Source: Hyalella azteca (Eukaryota; Arthropoda; Malacostraca; Amphipoda; Hyalellidae). Taken from it: a stretch of DNA of 64,000 nucleotides. Each line of letters begins with the position of its first letter. Within the stretch, counting starts at the first letter, position 1. Shown piece after piece: positions 23,501 through 31,434 of this stretch. The stretch spans positions 1-64,000 of the forward strand of contig NW_025946698.1 of NCBI RefSeq assembly GCF_000764305.2, read 5' to 3'. Below the pieces are notes generated by a model that did not search any database, was not told the origin of the DNA, and saw only the letters and a program-made list of their open reading frames with translations. A program made the translations under genes and the position numbers.

Positions 23501-23867
23501 GGAGACTTCAAATATCCTTTTTTTATCGTAAAATGTACATACGCAAAACCACTTCAGTTTTCTTCAAATTTACAGTAACTTTTTTAGAACTCAACAAAGA
23601 AAAATATTTCTGCCAATATGCAGTGCATCTTTCAGTTTTAAGATTGACTAATATTTGAAAGTTATTAAGAAGATTTTAATTCTTAATTGCCCCCAGGACG
23701 AAATTGATGTCACAAGAATGGGTTCGCAAGCAAGCGATGCAGACACTGGACCGAAACCCTTACGTCTCTACCACCTGCAAGGCATTTTCATGGTAGCAGG
23801 CTGTGGGCTCCTGCTATCAGCGTTGGTCTTCCTTGCTGAGAGCTTCTATGTCAGAAACATTCGTTGA
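14517..23867 (+). CDS. variant ionotropic receptor (IR), nine exons found
   Basis: This is a ligand-gated cation channel of the protostome IR family, divergent from ionotropic glutamate receptors, acting in the plasma membrane of sensory neurons. The exons are 14517-14558, 15094-15328, 15811-16023, 17478-17669, 19257-19460, 19628-19835, 22707-22865, 22961-23143 and 23697-23867, giving about 530 residues. In order they encode a signal peptide, N-terminal region, proximal S1 (NGYVMRVVTLAFRPF), M1, the pore/M3 stretch (TFYSGSLVAYLSF, in the place of the SYTANLAAF signature), S2 (FAFIGY, GFGWALRKGS) and M4. Phases agree at junctions 1-2, 2-3, 5-6, 6-7, 7-8 and 8-9. Exon 3 to 4 is out of phase. 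The distal half of S1, with the usual ligand-binding Arg, is absent between exons 4 and 5. Either exons are lost to assembly collapse at N 17675 and in intron 3, or the gene is damaged. The subtype is not resolved. Confidence 0.85.
15094..15328 (+). CDS. IR exon 2, N-terminal region
   Basis: The acceptor is CTCAACAG|AGC and the donor CAAG|GTGATA. The exon has 235 nt, phase 0 to 1. It encodes SIWRYTTAFNGSAL at its start and LGEAFIHKLNQHDWPHQ near its end, resembling the extracellular segment before the ligand-binding domain in IRs. Its base composition is more GC-rich than the flanking introns. Confidence 0.7.
15811..16023 (+). CDS. IR exon 3, N-terminal region
   Basis: The acceptor is TTTTGGCCAG|GG and the donor GAGCAAG|GTTATT. 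The exon has 213 nt and its 5' phase matches exon 2. It encodes a VVIISPQELPSDFITNF segment and ends LLLLNYEQ. It leaves one unpaired base, which does not match the one-base start of the next recognised exon. At least one exon is therefore unrecognised in 16024-17477. Confidence 0.65.
17478..17669 (+). CDS. IR exon 4, start of ligand-binding lobe S1
   Basis: The acceptor is CATTATTTTAG|GAC. The exon reads NGYVMRVVTLAFRPFSDYEK near its start and CSYVLREPVDGNWG at its end, which is the hallmark opening of the IR S1 lobe. The donor GG|GTGAG is followed within five bases by a single N and the 20-bp satellite. Confidence 0.85.
17675..17675. other. single-N join inside the IR gene
   Basis: The N lies between the exon 4 donor and the satellite. 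The S1 coding sequence expected next in an IR is not found in 17676-19256. This join is the likeliest place for missing sequence. Confidence 0.6.
17676..18340. repeat. 20-bp satellite, about 33 copies, near-perfect
   Basis: The unit is AGGTACTTACTGATCCTCAG. Roughly 28 copies (to about 18235) are identical, and the last few carry substitutions (GGTTCT, CCTTAG, GGTTGT). The homogeneity contrasts with every other array in the window. It sits in an IR intron immediately after a donor site. Each unit itself contains an AG|GTA donor-like word, a TACTGAT branch-point-like word and a CCTCAG acceptor-like word. Confidence 0.97.
18341..19256. other. IR intron remainder
   Basis: A plus-strand frame at 18556-18837 is open but holds a loose CCNACTCAAAGA repeat and no S1 motif. 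The distal S1 exon was sought here and not seen. Confidence 0.5.
19257..19460 (+). CDS. IR exon 5, M1 and pore entry
   Basis: The acceptor is probably ATTAAG|T and the donor CCTAA|GTAATA, giving phases that join exon 6 exactly. It encodes VEVWLLLLLSVMASAPAVWV (M1), then FSTIFLNTFASILQK, which corresponds to the pore-loop approach in IRs. The start is uncertain because the pyrimidine tract is poor. Confidence 0.7.
19628..19835 (+). CDS. IR exon 6, M3 and start of S2
   Basis: The acceptor is TTATTCAG|AGG and the donor GCAAC|GTGAGT, phase 0. It encodes GASHRILFLSWWLYCLF, then TFYSGSLVAYLSFPSQSP (M3) and SIDTLEQL, a characteristic IR sequence, and ends YGSDYQLFRDSN in the first part of S2. This is one of the strongest family matches in the gene. 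Confidence 0.9.
19836..22706. other. large IR intron (2.9 kb)
   Basis: It is mostly AT-rich. A 15-bp near-palindrome, CCTGGTTAAACCAGG, lies at 21563-21577, beside a plus-strand frame (21659-22006) with no recognisable product. No transposon ends were found. Confidence 0.5.
22707..22865 (+). CDS. IR exon 7, S2
   Basis: The acceptor is TTTTTCAAG|GAT, phase 0. It encodes DPVYMRLFAKMEFFPEPQLM and GRFAFIGYLTHIRNL. The residue after FAFI is Gly-Tyr, where many IRs and all glutamate-binding receptors have Asp or Glu, so classical amino-acid binding is unlikely. The donor appears to be CAG|GCAAGC, a GC-AG intron of 95 bp to exon 8. Confidence 0.85.
22961..23143 (+). CDS. IR exon 8, end of S2
   Basis: The acceptor is TTTTCCACAG|GTT and the donor AAAG|GTGTGA. 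The exon is 61 codons, phase 0 at both ends. It encodes FFPNGFGWALRKGSQVRRHI and the helix DDMFSDLLQAGMVKLWLGEI, matching the closing part of the IR S2 lobe. The minus-strand frame over the same bases is a shadow. Confidence 0.88.
23697..23867 (+). CDS. IR exon 9, M4 and C-terminus
   Basis: The acceptor is TTGCCCCCAG|GAC, phase 0. It encodes a short linker, then LRLYHLQGIFMVAGCGLL followed by LSALVFLAESFYV (M4), and ends at TGA. The PL-L..LQG.F...G..L+.LVFL.E pattern is typical of IR C-termini. The cytoplasmic tail is very short. Confidence 0.9.
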   Translation, partial: DEIDVTRMGSQASDADTGPKPLRLYHLQGIFMVAGCGLLLSALVFLAESFYVRNIR

Positions 23868-25302
23868 GAATAATTGGTCACTGAGTTCAATCTAATGATC
23901 TGAACGTTCTCGGTTATGGGCAACGACTTTGTTTGAAAAGCCTAAAGGTGTGATTTCTGGTTCACAATGGCCTATGCCAATGAATGTTTGACCTATTCTG
24001 TATGTTTCACTTATTCCAGATGTAGACTTGATCGGATGGCTTCCCAACAAAAGTAACTACAGGGCTCACATGTGCTTTTTATTAAAAAATGTAAAATGGT
24101 CCCTACCCTAAAAACACGCTTGTAATAGGTAATTACAGGAATTATGAAGTGCAAAAATTCCGTATAGACTTGTATAATAATGTATATAATGTGTACATTG
24201 AGTGCACATTATATGCGTGCTGATATGGTCGAGGAAAAAGTCGACGCGGCTATACACTGGTCGACGCGGCTATACACTGCATGAGTTCCATTAAACGTTT
24301 CTTCATAAATTGCCAGAACATTTGTAGCCTTGGGCGTGCATATATGCAAGTGAAGTCAAATATGGTTGTAAACCATCTAAGCATCGAGCAAAAATTGAAT
24401 ATTAAAATCACAAAAGATGAAACTTGATATTACAAAGTTATATTCAACGATACACAGTACACAATCAAAATTCATTCGCATTAATATGGAGACTTCGCTA
24501 TTCGCGTGAGAAAGTCATTTAAAAGAAAAAGAATGGAAATGGTCTCTCGACTGAATGCATTTTTCCTCATTAAATCCTTATGGGTATGCAGGTAATATAT
24601 CGTATAAATTGTTGGGGTCAAAAGAAATGTTTTACATGATCGAATGTATACATAGTTTCTGAACTGAGCTGACAATCTAGGAGTATACGATCAAATAAAC
24701 GTGTAATTCCTTCAAGAAACTCCTTGTAATTATTTAATGAATTGAATGTAAGCAATATGGAAGTTTCTTTGAAAGTTCGAATTATATCAGCGCAAGAAAA
24801 ATCTATTCAATAAAACTGCTGTTTTCGCCTTTTAAATAAACGCATCTAACTTTTCAATTAACTCCTACCCTGATATTTTCATTTTGCAAGAAATTTCACA
24901 CCAAATCAATTTAAAAATCTAACGGTTTCAATCTATCAACAAATGGCGGAGTATGCAAAGTTGGTCAAGACGTGTTGGACTGCAGTGAGTACAAGCCCAT
25001 GCCTGCATTCTTGGTATATTAGTTAGCAGTGCAAAAGACCGAGCTTGACGAGCTTGACCACGAAGTTGATAATTTCTTCTATTCAGTCTTTGCGTATTCA
25101 GTTTCCATTCGCTATCTTCATCGTCATTTCTTTTATCAGTGTAGGTATGATTAGTTTCACTCTGTAGTCGTGCTGAAATAAAACATGGAACTCTTGTTAG
25201 TCAGTGAAAACTTGCGTCTGATTGCGTTTTACTCAGCCAAGTCATTGAATAGTCTCTTCCTCTAGACACAGTAAATAAGTACAGTTTTTCCTGAGCACCT
25301 AT
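23868..25302. other. downstream of the IR gene
   Basis: A 20-bp direct duplication (GTCGACGCGGCTATACACTG) is at 24240-24279. No canonical AATAAA closely follows the IR stop. ATTAAA at about 24290 is a weak candidate. Otherwise unassigned. Confidence 0.4.
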
Positions 25303-25304
25303 AC

Positions 25305-26443
25305 AGGGTCCGCCATATTTATGGCAACGCATGTTTTTTTGTTATTTCTCAATGAAACAAACAGGTGGATTGTTTTTTTATTGGATGAGCTAGTAGCCAA
25401 GAATTACCTAAACAATTCTCAGACATATTTATTCAATATGACCACCCTTCTTTTTAATGACGGCCTCCAATCTACGCGAGAAAGCTTCACAGGAGACACG
25501 CAACATTTCTTGAGGGATCAAATCCCATTCTCGTATCAATTTAGGCTTCAAACTATCCAAAGAATCATGAGGTGTTCTGCAGATCCTACTCTCTACAATA
25601 GCCCACACAAAAAAGTCGAGAAGTTTCAAATCAGGGCTTCTTGAGGTCCATTCATTTTTGCTAATGAACGCTGGGATGTGATCCTGAATCCAGTTTTGGG
25701 TCATGTTTGAGCCATGTGATGGGTCAGAGTCTTGTTGAAAACTCCGTGGTGAGCCGCTGAAGTGCTTACGGGCCCAAGGTAACAACACAGCTTCCAAAAT
25801 GTCCGAAATGTATCGCTGACTGTTCAATTTCACTCCTGAGGGGACAAAAACGATTGGGGACCTCCCAGTGGTGGTTACCGCGGCCCAAACCATCCCGGAC
25901 ATGGAATTTTGACGTCGTGTTGCTGTTCTGGTTGCCACAGATACATCCTGACTCCGAACTCTGTCATTTTGACGGTCAACGCTTTGTTCAATGTCAAATT
26001 TTTTCTCGTCAGACGCATTGATGTCTGGTTGACTCCTGCTTTTGCAGCCAATTTAGCAGCTGAGCGACGAGGTTTTCTCCTCAACTTCTCCCTCGTGTTT
26101 TTGACCAATTGTGTTGTTCGGACACTTCGTTTCCTTCCTTGACCAGGTCGGTTGCATTTTTCACCAGTTTCCTTGAATTTTTTACCACCTTCTACACAGT
26201 TTCACGACGAATTTATTGATTTTTTTTGCAATGACTGAATTACTCTCGCCCTTTTCATGAAGGGTTACAATTACATTTCTATCTACTGCCATAAGTAATA
26301 GTAAATTTAGACACCTTAGACTTCTGCAATATAAATAGATGAATTAATAGATGCTATTAAGCTTCATTATAAAAGAAAAGTATCCTAGAAACAAATTTAT
26401 TTTTATATACAAACATCCGTTGTCATAAACATGACGGACCATG
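25305..26443 (-). mobile_element. DD37D (maT-like) mariner transposon, decayed
   Basis: The terminal inverted repeats are CAGGGTCCGCCATATTTATG at the left and, reverse-complemented, CATGGTCCGTCATGTTTATG at the right. TA flanks the element at 25303-25304 and 26444-26445. At 1139 bp the copy is close to the size of a complete element. The minus-strand transposase inside is broken, so the copy is inactive. It belongs to the same family as the fragment at 58956-59284. Confidence 0.92.
25429..26292 (-). pseudogene. DD37D mariner transposase, frameshifted
   Basis: This is a DDE/D integrase-fold cut-and-paste transposase. From a start at 26292 (MAVDRNVIVTLHEKGESNSV, helix-turn-helix) the frame breaks by stops and frameshifts, then resumes. 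The intact 3' part (25429-25938) holds QQDSDPSHGS and SPDLKLLDFFVWAI and ends KKKGGHIE. Catalytic Asp 1 lies in an SDEK box (26008-26010) in a shifted frame. Asp 2 (25729-25731) and Asp 3 (25615-25617) are 114 bp apart, leaving 37 residues between them, the DD37D spacing. All three acids survive but not in one frame. Confidence 0.9.
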
Positions 26444-26445
26444 TA

Positions 26446-27751
26446 TTGAGAAGTTTGAACAACACTGGAACCATTAACGGGGTTGAGACTTGTATCTGAC
26501 AATTTCTGAGAGTACTTTCCGCTCTATTACTGACACTCCGTAAACGAACAATTGAACCTAAATAATTATCTAATAAATAATTGATATAAAATTAATGTGT
26601 ACTAACAATCAGCAACATCAAAATCTAACTATTAAAATCTAATAAAATAATGAAAATCTAATATACTAATATAATTATCTAATATATAAATAAAATCTAA
26701 TATACACGAATGAAAACCTAAGAACTAGCTTAAGGGGAGCGGCTGGGTAAAAAAAATTTGTACTGACCGATTTCACTGGAACTTTTTAAAGATTTGTAAA
26801 ACACTAATACAGGGACATTTTGTTCCTTTAATTTTTTGAGAAATCGAAAAAAATGTGACATGAATAGAAAACGGGAAAAGGGGATGTCTATAAATATATT
26901 TCCTATTTTCATTCACGAGCTACAACAACGAGAGACATATCATTCGATTCATTATCTAGCGACTCGAGAAGCCATTCTATCTAATTTTGGGGGCTTTTCT
27001 TCAATTTTCTTCTCCCCCCAAATTTACACAATATATAATCCAAAGAATAGATAAAGGAGAAACAATGGATTCTAGAGTCGCTAAATATTTGCTTTACGAA
27101 TCGAATGAAATGTCTCTCATGGTTGTAGCTCGAAAATCAAACGAAGAGATAGTTTTTATGGCGTAAACTGGAAATTTAAATTGTTCAGGACAGTCAAATT
27201 AGTAAAATTGATTGAAAAAAGTGATGACTAAATTGCTTGATACTGTAACCCCAGCTTCACCATTACCTATTACTTGTATTGAGGGAACCATCATGTGCCG
27301 CTAATAATAATACAAAAATAAAATTTTTGTATTAAATATAAATAAAATATAAATAAAGCACGCACATATACATACGGTTTGCCTTTTTAGATGCGCCTTT
27401 TCTGTATCTACAAAATGAGCTTTTTTGTACAATGTTTCTTCAAGAATCTTCATATATTTGATATAAAATGTTCATTTCGTACAGATTAGAGACTGCCTCA
27501 TGAAAAACTAAAACAGGCGCATACATACGGTTCGCTGTGTGAAAAAAATGTTGTTACTATCGAAAAGTCGTTAAATACTGTATTATTGTTACTCACTAAA
27601 CTTGCCTTTTGCTCGACCAACATAACTGTTCGACTCCTTGAAAATTGTTATACATTCTCTGGTCACAAATTGCACATGATTCATATATATTCAATTGTAC
27701 AATTTAATATAAATATATATATTCAATTGAACGCAAAATATATGTGTATAA
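26446..27751. other. intergenic DNA, no gene seen
   Basis: AT-rich with runs of AATCTAATA at about 26630-26710. No gene supported. Confidence 0.4.
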
Positions 27752-27787
27752 AATGTGTTAAATTTGAAGGTTCAAATTTAACACATT
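27752..27787. repeat. perfect 17-bp inverted repeat with 2-nt loop
   Basis: The arms are AATGTGTTAAATTTGAA and its exact complement around GG. It could form a cruciform or hairpin. It lies about 120 bp beyond the 3' end of the Penelope-like element, with no evident link. Confidence 0.85.
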
Positions 27788-27931
27788 AACAACACATTAA
27801 CAAAATTAACACAAACAATGACAATTTTCTTATTGTTTTTTCATAATTCGGCGAATTAGGCTCCTGATAGGAACTTAAAAGTCAAATATCAGGTTTCCAA
27901 GGTACATTTTATTATAATTTTAATTTTACGA

Positions 27932-27961
27932 CGTTTCGAATGCAACTTCATTCATTATCAA
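27932..27961 (-). ncRNA. hammerhead-like motif of Penelope 3' end (degenerate)
   Basis: On the minus strand TTGATAA, then T, stem GAATG, loop AAGTTG, stem CATTC, then GAAACG. This has the layout of the hammerhead cores known from Penelope-like elements (CUGANGA, stem II, GAAA), but two invariant core positions are changed (C3 to U, G8 to A). Self-cleavage is unlikely. Confidence 0.5.
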
Positions 27962-28041
27962 GTAGAAGAGGAAGAGTTTTGCAACGCTTGAAATTGAAAT
28001 TTTGAAATGACATTAGTATTAGATTGAAATCAAAGCTTAAA

Positions 28042-29082
28042 TTACGAGAACAGTTTCAACGTCAGGACAAATCCGGTAGTTTGTAAATTAATAGCTGGAG
28101 ACTCCTGCTTGATGATGAGAGCCTCAGCTATCGCCAGTCTTGTGGCGTCTGGGCATCTCATGATGATTCTGGTGTGGGTCTCCAACGTCGCGCGAGTGAG
28201 GGGCTCATTATGAGCCTCTCTCATGTGGTTCTTCGGTCCTCCGGTCTGGAGGTGGCATGTTAGGCGGCTACTCAAAGTCGTGCTGGTCAAACCAATGTAA
28301 TTTACGTTCTGGAGAAGTCTACAACCTTCTTTGTGGCAGGAATGTTTGTAAATAACACTAGTTTCTTGTAATGGTCCCGACTTTGTGCATGGATTACTTT
28401 TCATTATTAAATTCTTGACTTTCATGTTTTTATAGTAAATAAAGAATTTGATTCGGTCGGCTGCATTTGTGCTTCTGATGTTATTTAACACAATTGATTT
28501 GAGGACTCTTTCGTCGGTCTTTTTGCCTTTGGTCATCTGATTTTGGGAATAAATTTTTACAATACTTTCATTGGATGTTGGTTCATTTTCCGTTTGGTTA
28601 TGACGTGCTCGATAGTTTGCGATTTCGCTGTCAATAGTTTCATTCGCATAACCGTTGTTTAACAGAATTTGCTTGCAGGTCTGGAGTTCAGATTTCAAGT
28701 CAGTGTCGGATATACAGGCTTTAAATGCCCTGTGTATTAAGGGGCGAATAGTGCTGGTTTTGTATCGCTGGAGACATTCACTTGCTTCGTTCAGAACTCT
28801 TCCGACGTCTGTAGGTTTTCGGTGAACTTTAGTGACGAACGTTGTATCTTCTACTTGCACGAATATATCGAGGACGTTCAATGTAGGTTTTCGGTAAACT
28901 TTGATGACGAACATTGTATCTTCTACTTGCACGAGTATATCGAGGAAGGGCAACGACTGATTAAGCCCAACTTCGCAGGTGAACGTCAAAACTGAATTGA
29001 GTTCCAAGGCCACGCGTAGCTCGACAGTCATGTGATCCTCATTTCGAACAACGACAAAAATGTAGTCGACGTATTTTTGACG
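28042..29082 (-). pseudogene. Penelope-like RT (C-terminal part) with GIY-YIG endonuclease
   Basis: In life the protein nicks DNA and primes reverse transcription of its own RNA. The visible frame starts RQKYVDYIFVVV, the YVDD box with the second Asp replaced by Tyr. It continues LPFLDILVQVEDTMFVIKVY and the YRKPT motif. A GIY-YIG domain follows: VIYKHSC, NYIGLTSTTLSSRL and AEALIIKQESPAIN, with the expected Arg, His, Glu and Asn. A 72-bp in-frame duplication (28811-28874 and 28883-28946) repeats the FLDI..YRKPT segment. The missing RT body, the altered active site and the duplication mean it is not functional, although 347 codons remain open. Confidence 0.9.
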
Positions 29083-29086
29083 TTGT

Positions 29087-29265
29087 TACATTAACATGTG
29101 CGCATCTTATCTTTTGTTACGTTAACAGGTGCGCATCGTATCTGTAGTTACGTTAACTGGAGCGCATCGTATCTGTAGTTACGTTAACGGGTGCGCATCG
29201 TATCTTTTTTCACGTTAACAGGTGCGTATCGTATCTGTTGTTACGTTAACATGTGCGCATCGTAT
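29087..29265. repeat. 30-bp tandem array, 6 copies, upstream of a TATA box
   Basis: The unit is about GTTACGTTAACAGGTGCGCA plus TCGTATCTGT. Each unit contains a GTTAAC palindrome. The array starts at the truncation point of the Penelope-like element and ends at TATCTATATAAGTG. Confidence 0.9.
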
Positions 29266-29440
29266 CTATATAAGTGAACTCATGTCTGTCTCTATATTTT
29301 TGCTCCCAGTTTTGACGAATAACTGCGCTATACATGAAATATGTGATTAGATAATTTGCATTTGTAACAAATAACCACTATAATCTAATAAATATTTAAA
29401 AACAGAAACTTTTCTGCGCATTCATTCTGTGGTAAACCAG
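29266..29440 (+). promoter_or_regulatory. TATA to polyadenylation-signal module, LTR-like
   Basis: CTATATAAG (about 29266-29274) follows six upstream repeat units, and AATAAA at about 29386 comes some 115 bp later. Upstream repeats, a TATA box and a nearby poly(A) signal look like the U3-R order of an LTR. However, clean TG...CA ends and a target duplication were not found, so a solo LTR is only a possibility. Confidence 0.3.
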
Positions 29441-30162
29441 CAAGAGCAAGCTATGTCGCGTAGACGCGTACTAGCCAAGGCTCTCCATATTGAGTAGCAC
29501 TAATCTAGAGAAAAAAAAAACGGAAAATGGTACCGTACAAATAGATAGGATGGATGACGTGATAGTGCCACATATGACTTCTTACCGAAGTTTGGATGCT
29601 TCTGTAATTCAATTCTATAGTTCGAATAATTTGTTCTAGCCGCATTAAGAGCCCTAGGATCTAATGACAACTTCCTAATAACCTAAGAAATAATGTATCG
29701 CAGCTCTAGCACCATGCAGATATATTTAAATCACATTTACAGTGATGTCTGGTGTCGGCACTCCATACCTGTGCATTCGATGCCAGATAGCGCCGGACGA
29801 AATAATAAAAAAATAGCTTTTCTAGCAAGTTCTCAGCATATTACTACGTTCGGAAGATAGCATTAGTATCTGAAACTAATTTTTTGCATTTTTTTGTAAT
29901 TTTAGTACTATACATTGATGTAAGGGGATGTTGAAAACTGCAGTGCATGATAACAAACCTTTATGAATGCAGTTGAAAGTATTATTGCCTCTAGAAAGAA
30001 ATAATTTCCCAAATCACTGAGAAGTTAACGTAGCGATATGAATACATATCATATTTCTATAAAGTATTTTATTTGTTATATAACGTAGTTTCTCAAACAG
30101 AAGCATGAGAGACTTGACTGAAATATCTTGGTGCTACAGTAAAGAGTTTCTATCTTGTGCAG
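29441..30162. other. intergenic or intronic DNA
   Basis: No features beyond a pyrimidine-rich approach to the splice acceptor at 30161-30162. Confidence 0.4.
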
Positions 30163-30267
30163 GTCGGCTTGACGCTGTGTTGCCAGCTACGGGCAGCAGA
30201 GGCAGTAGTGCAGACTACGAGTCTACGACCTTCAAACTCAGTGTCACTCGGGCAAGTGATGTGAGAG
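30163..30267 (+). CDS. AT-hook gene, upstream exon
   Basis: The acceptor is CTATCTTGTGCAG|GT and the donor GAGAG|GTACGC. The exon is 105 nt and encodes RLDAVLPATGSRGSSADYES followed by TTFKLSVTRASDVR. It has no recognisable domain. Support rests on the splice sites and the phase match to the next exon. Confidence 0.5.
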
Positions 30268-31434
30268 GTACGCCAGCGTAAAGCGCTCCCAAATTTATTT
30301 TCAAGTATCGAAGATTCTTGCTGTTGTCTACTAACGACTCGTTTCAGTTTGCATTAGCCATGTGGTGAATATTTGGTTATTAATTCTGTTTGAAATTGTT
30401 CCTTCAAGCATATATAACCGTATTATCTCGGCCAAATAAGTTCAGTTTTTTGGCTTAAGTTAAGCTGAAGTAGTTGGAGCAATGCTGCTCGTCGCATTGC
30501 TGCTGTGGCAAGTTAACTGTTGCTGTGATAATACCTAATTAAAAAAGTCAATATAATTTTTTATTAAATGAAGTTGTGAAGATTTCTAGAAGCGCCGTTT
30601 TGTAGCTTCAATATTTTATCCTCAGATTGTGCTACAGTAGTAAATTTGTTGACTGATAGTGATTGAAAAGTTGAGAACGTTGTCGAACTTAATTTTTTTG
30701 TCAGTGAAATCTAAATCCGATAACTGAGCTACCTAACGTGACTGAACAATAAGCTTTACATTAAATTTGATTTTGAATCCTGCAATAACCTTGAGGATGG
30801 ATGAGTTCTGGCGAGATACGACATAGGAAAGGCTGTTTTCTCCCTAAACATCTTAATAATTAATTTGTCTGAAACGATGTCAGTCCCAGTTGAAAAAATA
30901 TACTCAGCAGGAGTAGTATGCAACTGTGCGTGAATTATTTAAGTAGCAGTGAGTCGACCAACATCGATGAGTGGGAAAGTGAATGATGCGAATGTGATAC
31001 GGCAGTCATAGATAGCCTATTAACTCGAATGCCAAGCTCTGATGCGTACCACGATTGAAGTTTGAAGACAGGCTAACTCAGCGGTCTCAGCCTGCGTTGT
31101 GCGAACACTGAACATAGTTTTACGAGAACCTCATCTCTGGCTTGTCATTCTTTTGATATGAATAACTGATATTAACAGTCATGCATAGCTCCGTTAAACG
31201 TTATGAAGATGTTCCTATGGATGAAAAGCAAGCCCCGATGTTGCTAAAGAAGCCGGGCAAGCGAGGACGACCTAGAAAACATCCTCTACCCTCCTGCCAC
31301 GAACCTCCACAGCCGAGTACATCATACGGGCCTTCTGGGCCAACCCTGAGTGACAAGGCAGAGCGATGCACAGCTCTTGGCCCTGGCGTCACGAGGGGTG
31401 ATCATGTTATGGAGGAAGTCTCCGGGCTGCCCGG
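30163..31434 (+). CDS. AT-hook protein gene, two internal exons
   Basis: Exons 30163-30267 and 31179-31434 are proposed. The first leaves one base and the second supplies two, so the frame continues exactly across a 911-bp GT-AG intron. The product carries the AT-hook KRGRPRKHP, which binds the minor groove of AT-rich DNA. It is followed by a Pro/Ser-rich stretch (HEPPQPSTSYGPSGPT). A nuclear chromatin or transcription role is inferred from the hook alone. No BTB or zinc-finger exon was found in the window, so the 5' and 3' parts are missing or unrecognised. The gene's identity is unknown. Confidence 0.6.
31179..31434 (+). CDS. AT-hook gene, hook-bearing exon
   Basis: The acceptor is GATATTAACAG|TC and the donor CCCGG|GTGAGT, a full consensus. 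The exon is 256 nt, open throughout, and encodes MHSSVKRYEDVPMDEKQAPM, then KKPGKRGRPRKHPLP. It ends HVMEEVSGLPG. The open minus-strand frame over the same bases is a shadow. Confidence 0.72.

Larger units (their letters stand above)
27900..29086 (-). mobile_element. Penelope-like retroelement, 5'-truncated
   Basis: This minus-strand retroelement fragment keeps the last part of the reverse transcriptase, the linker, the GIY-YIG endonuclease and a 3' untranslated region with a hammerhead-like motif (27932-27961). It begins abruptly at the RT active-site box, where a 30-bp repeat array takes over. That fits the usual 5' truncation or a later rearrangement. A shorter relative is at 63180-63255. 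Confidence 0.92.
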
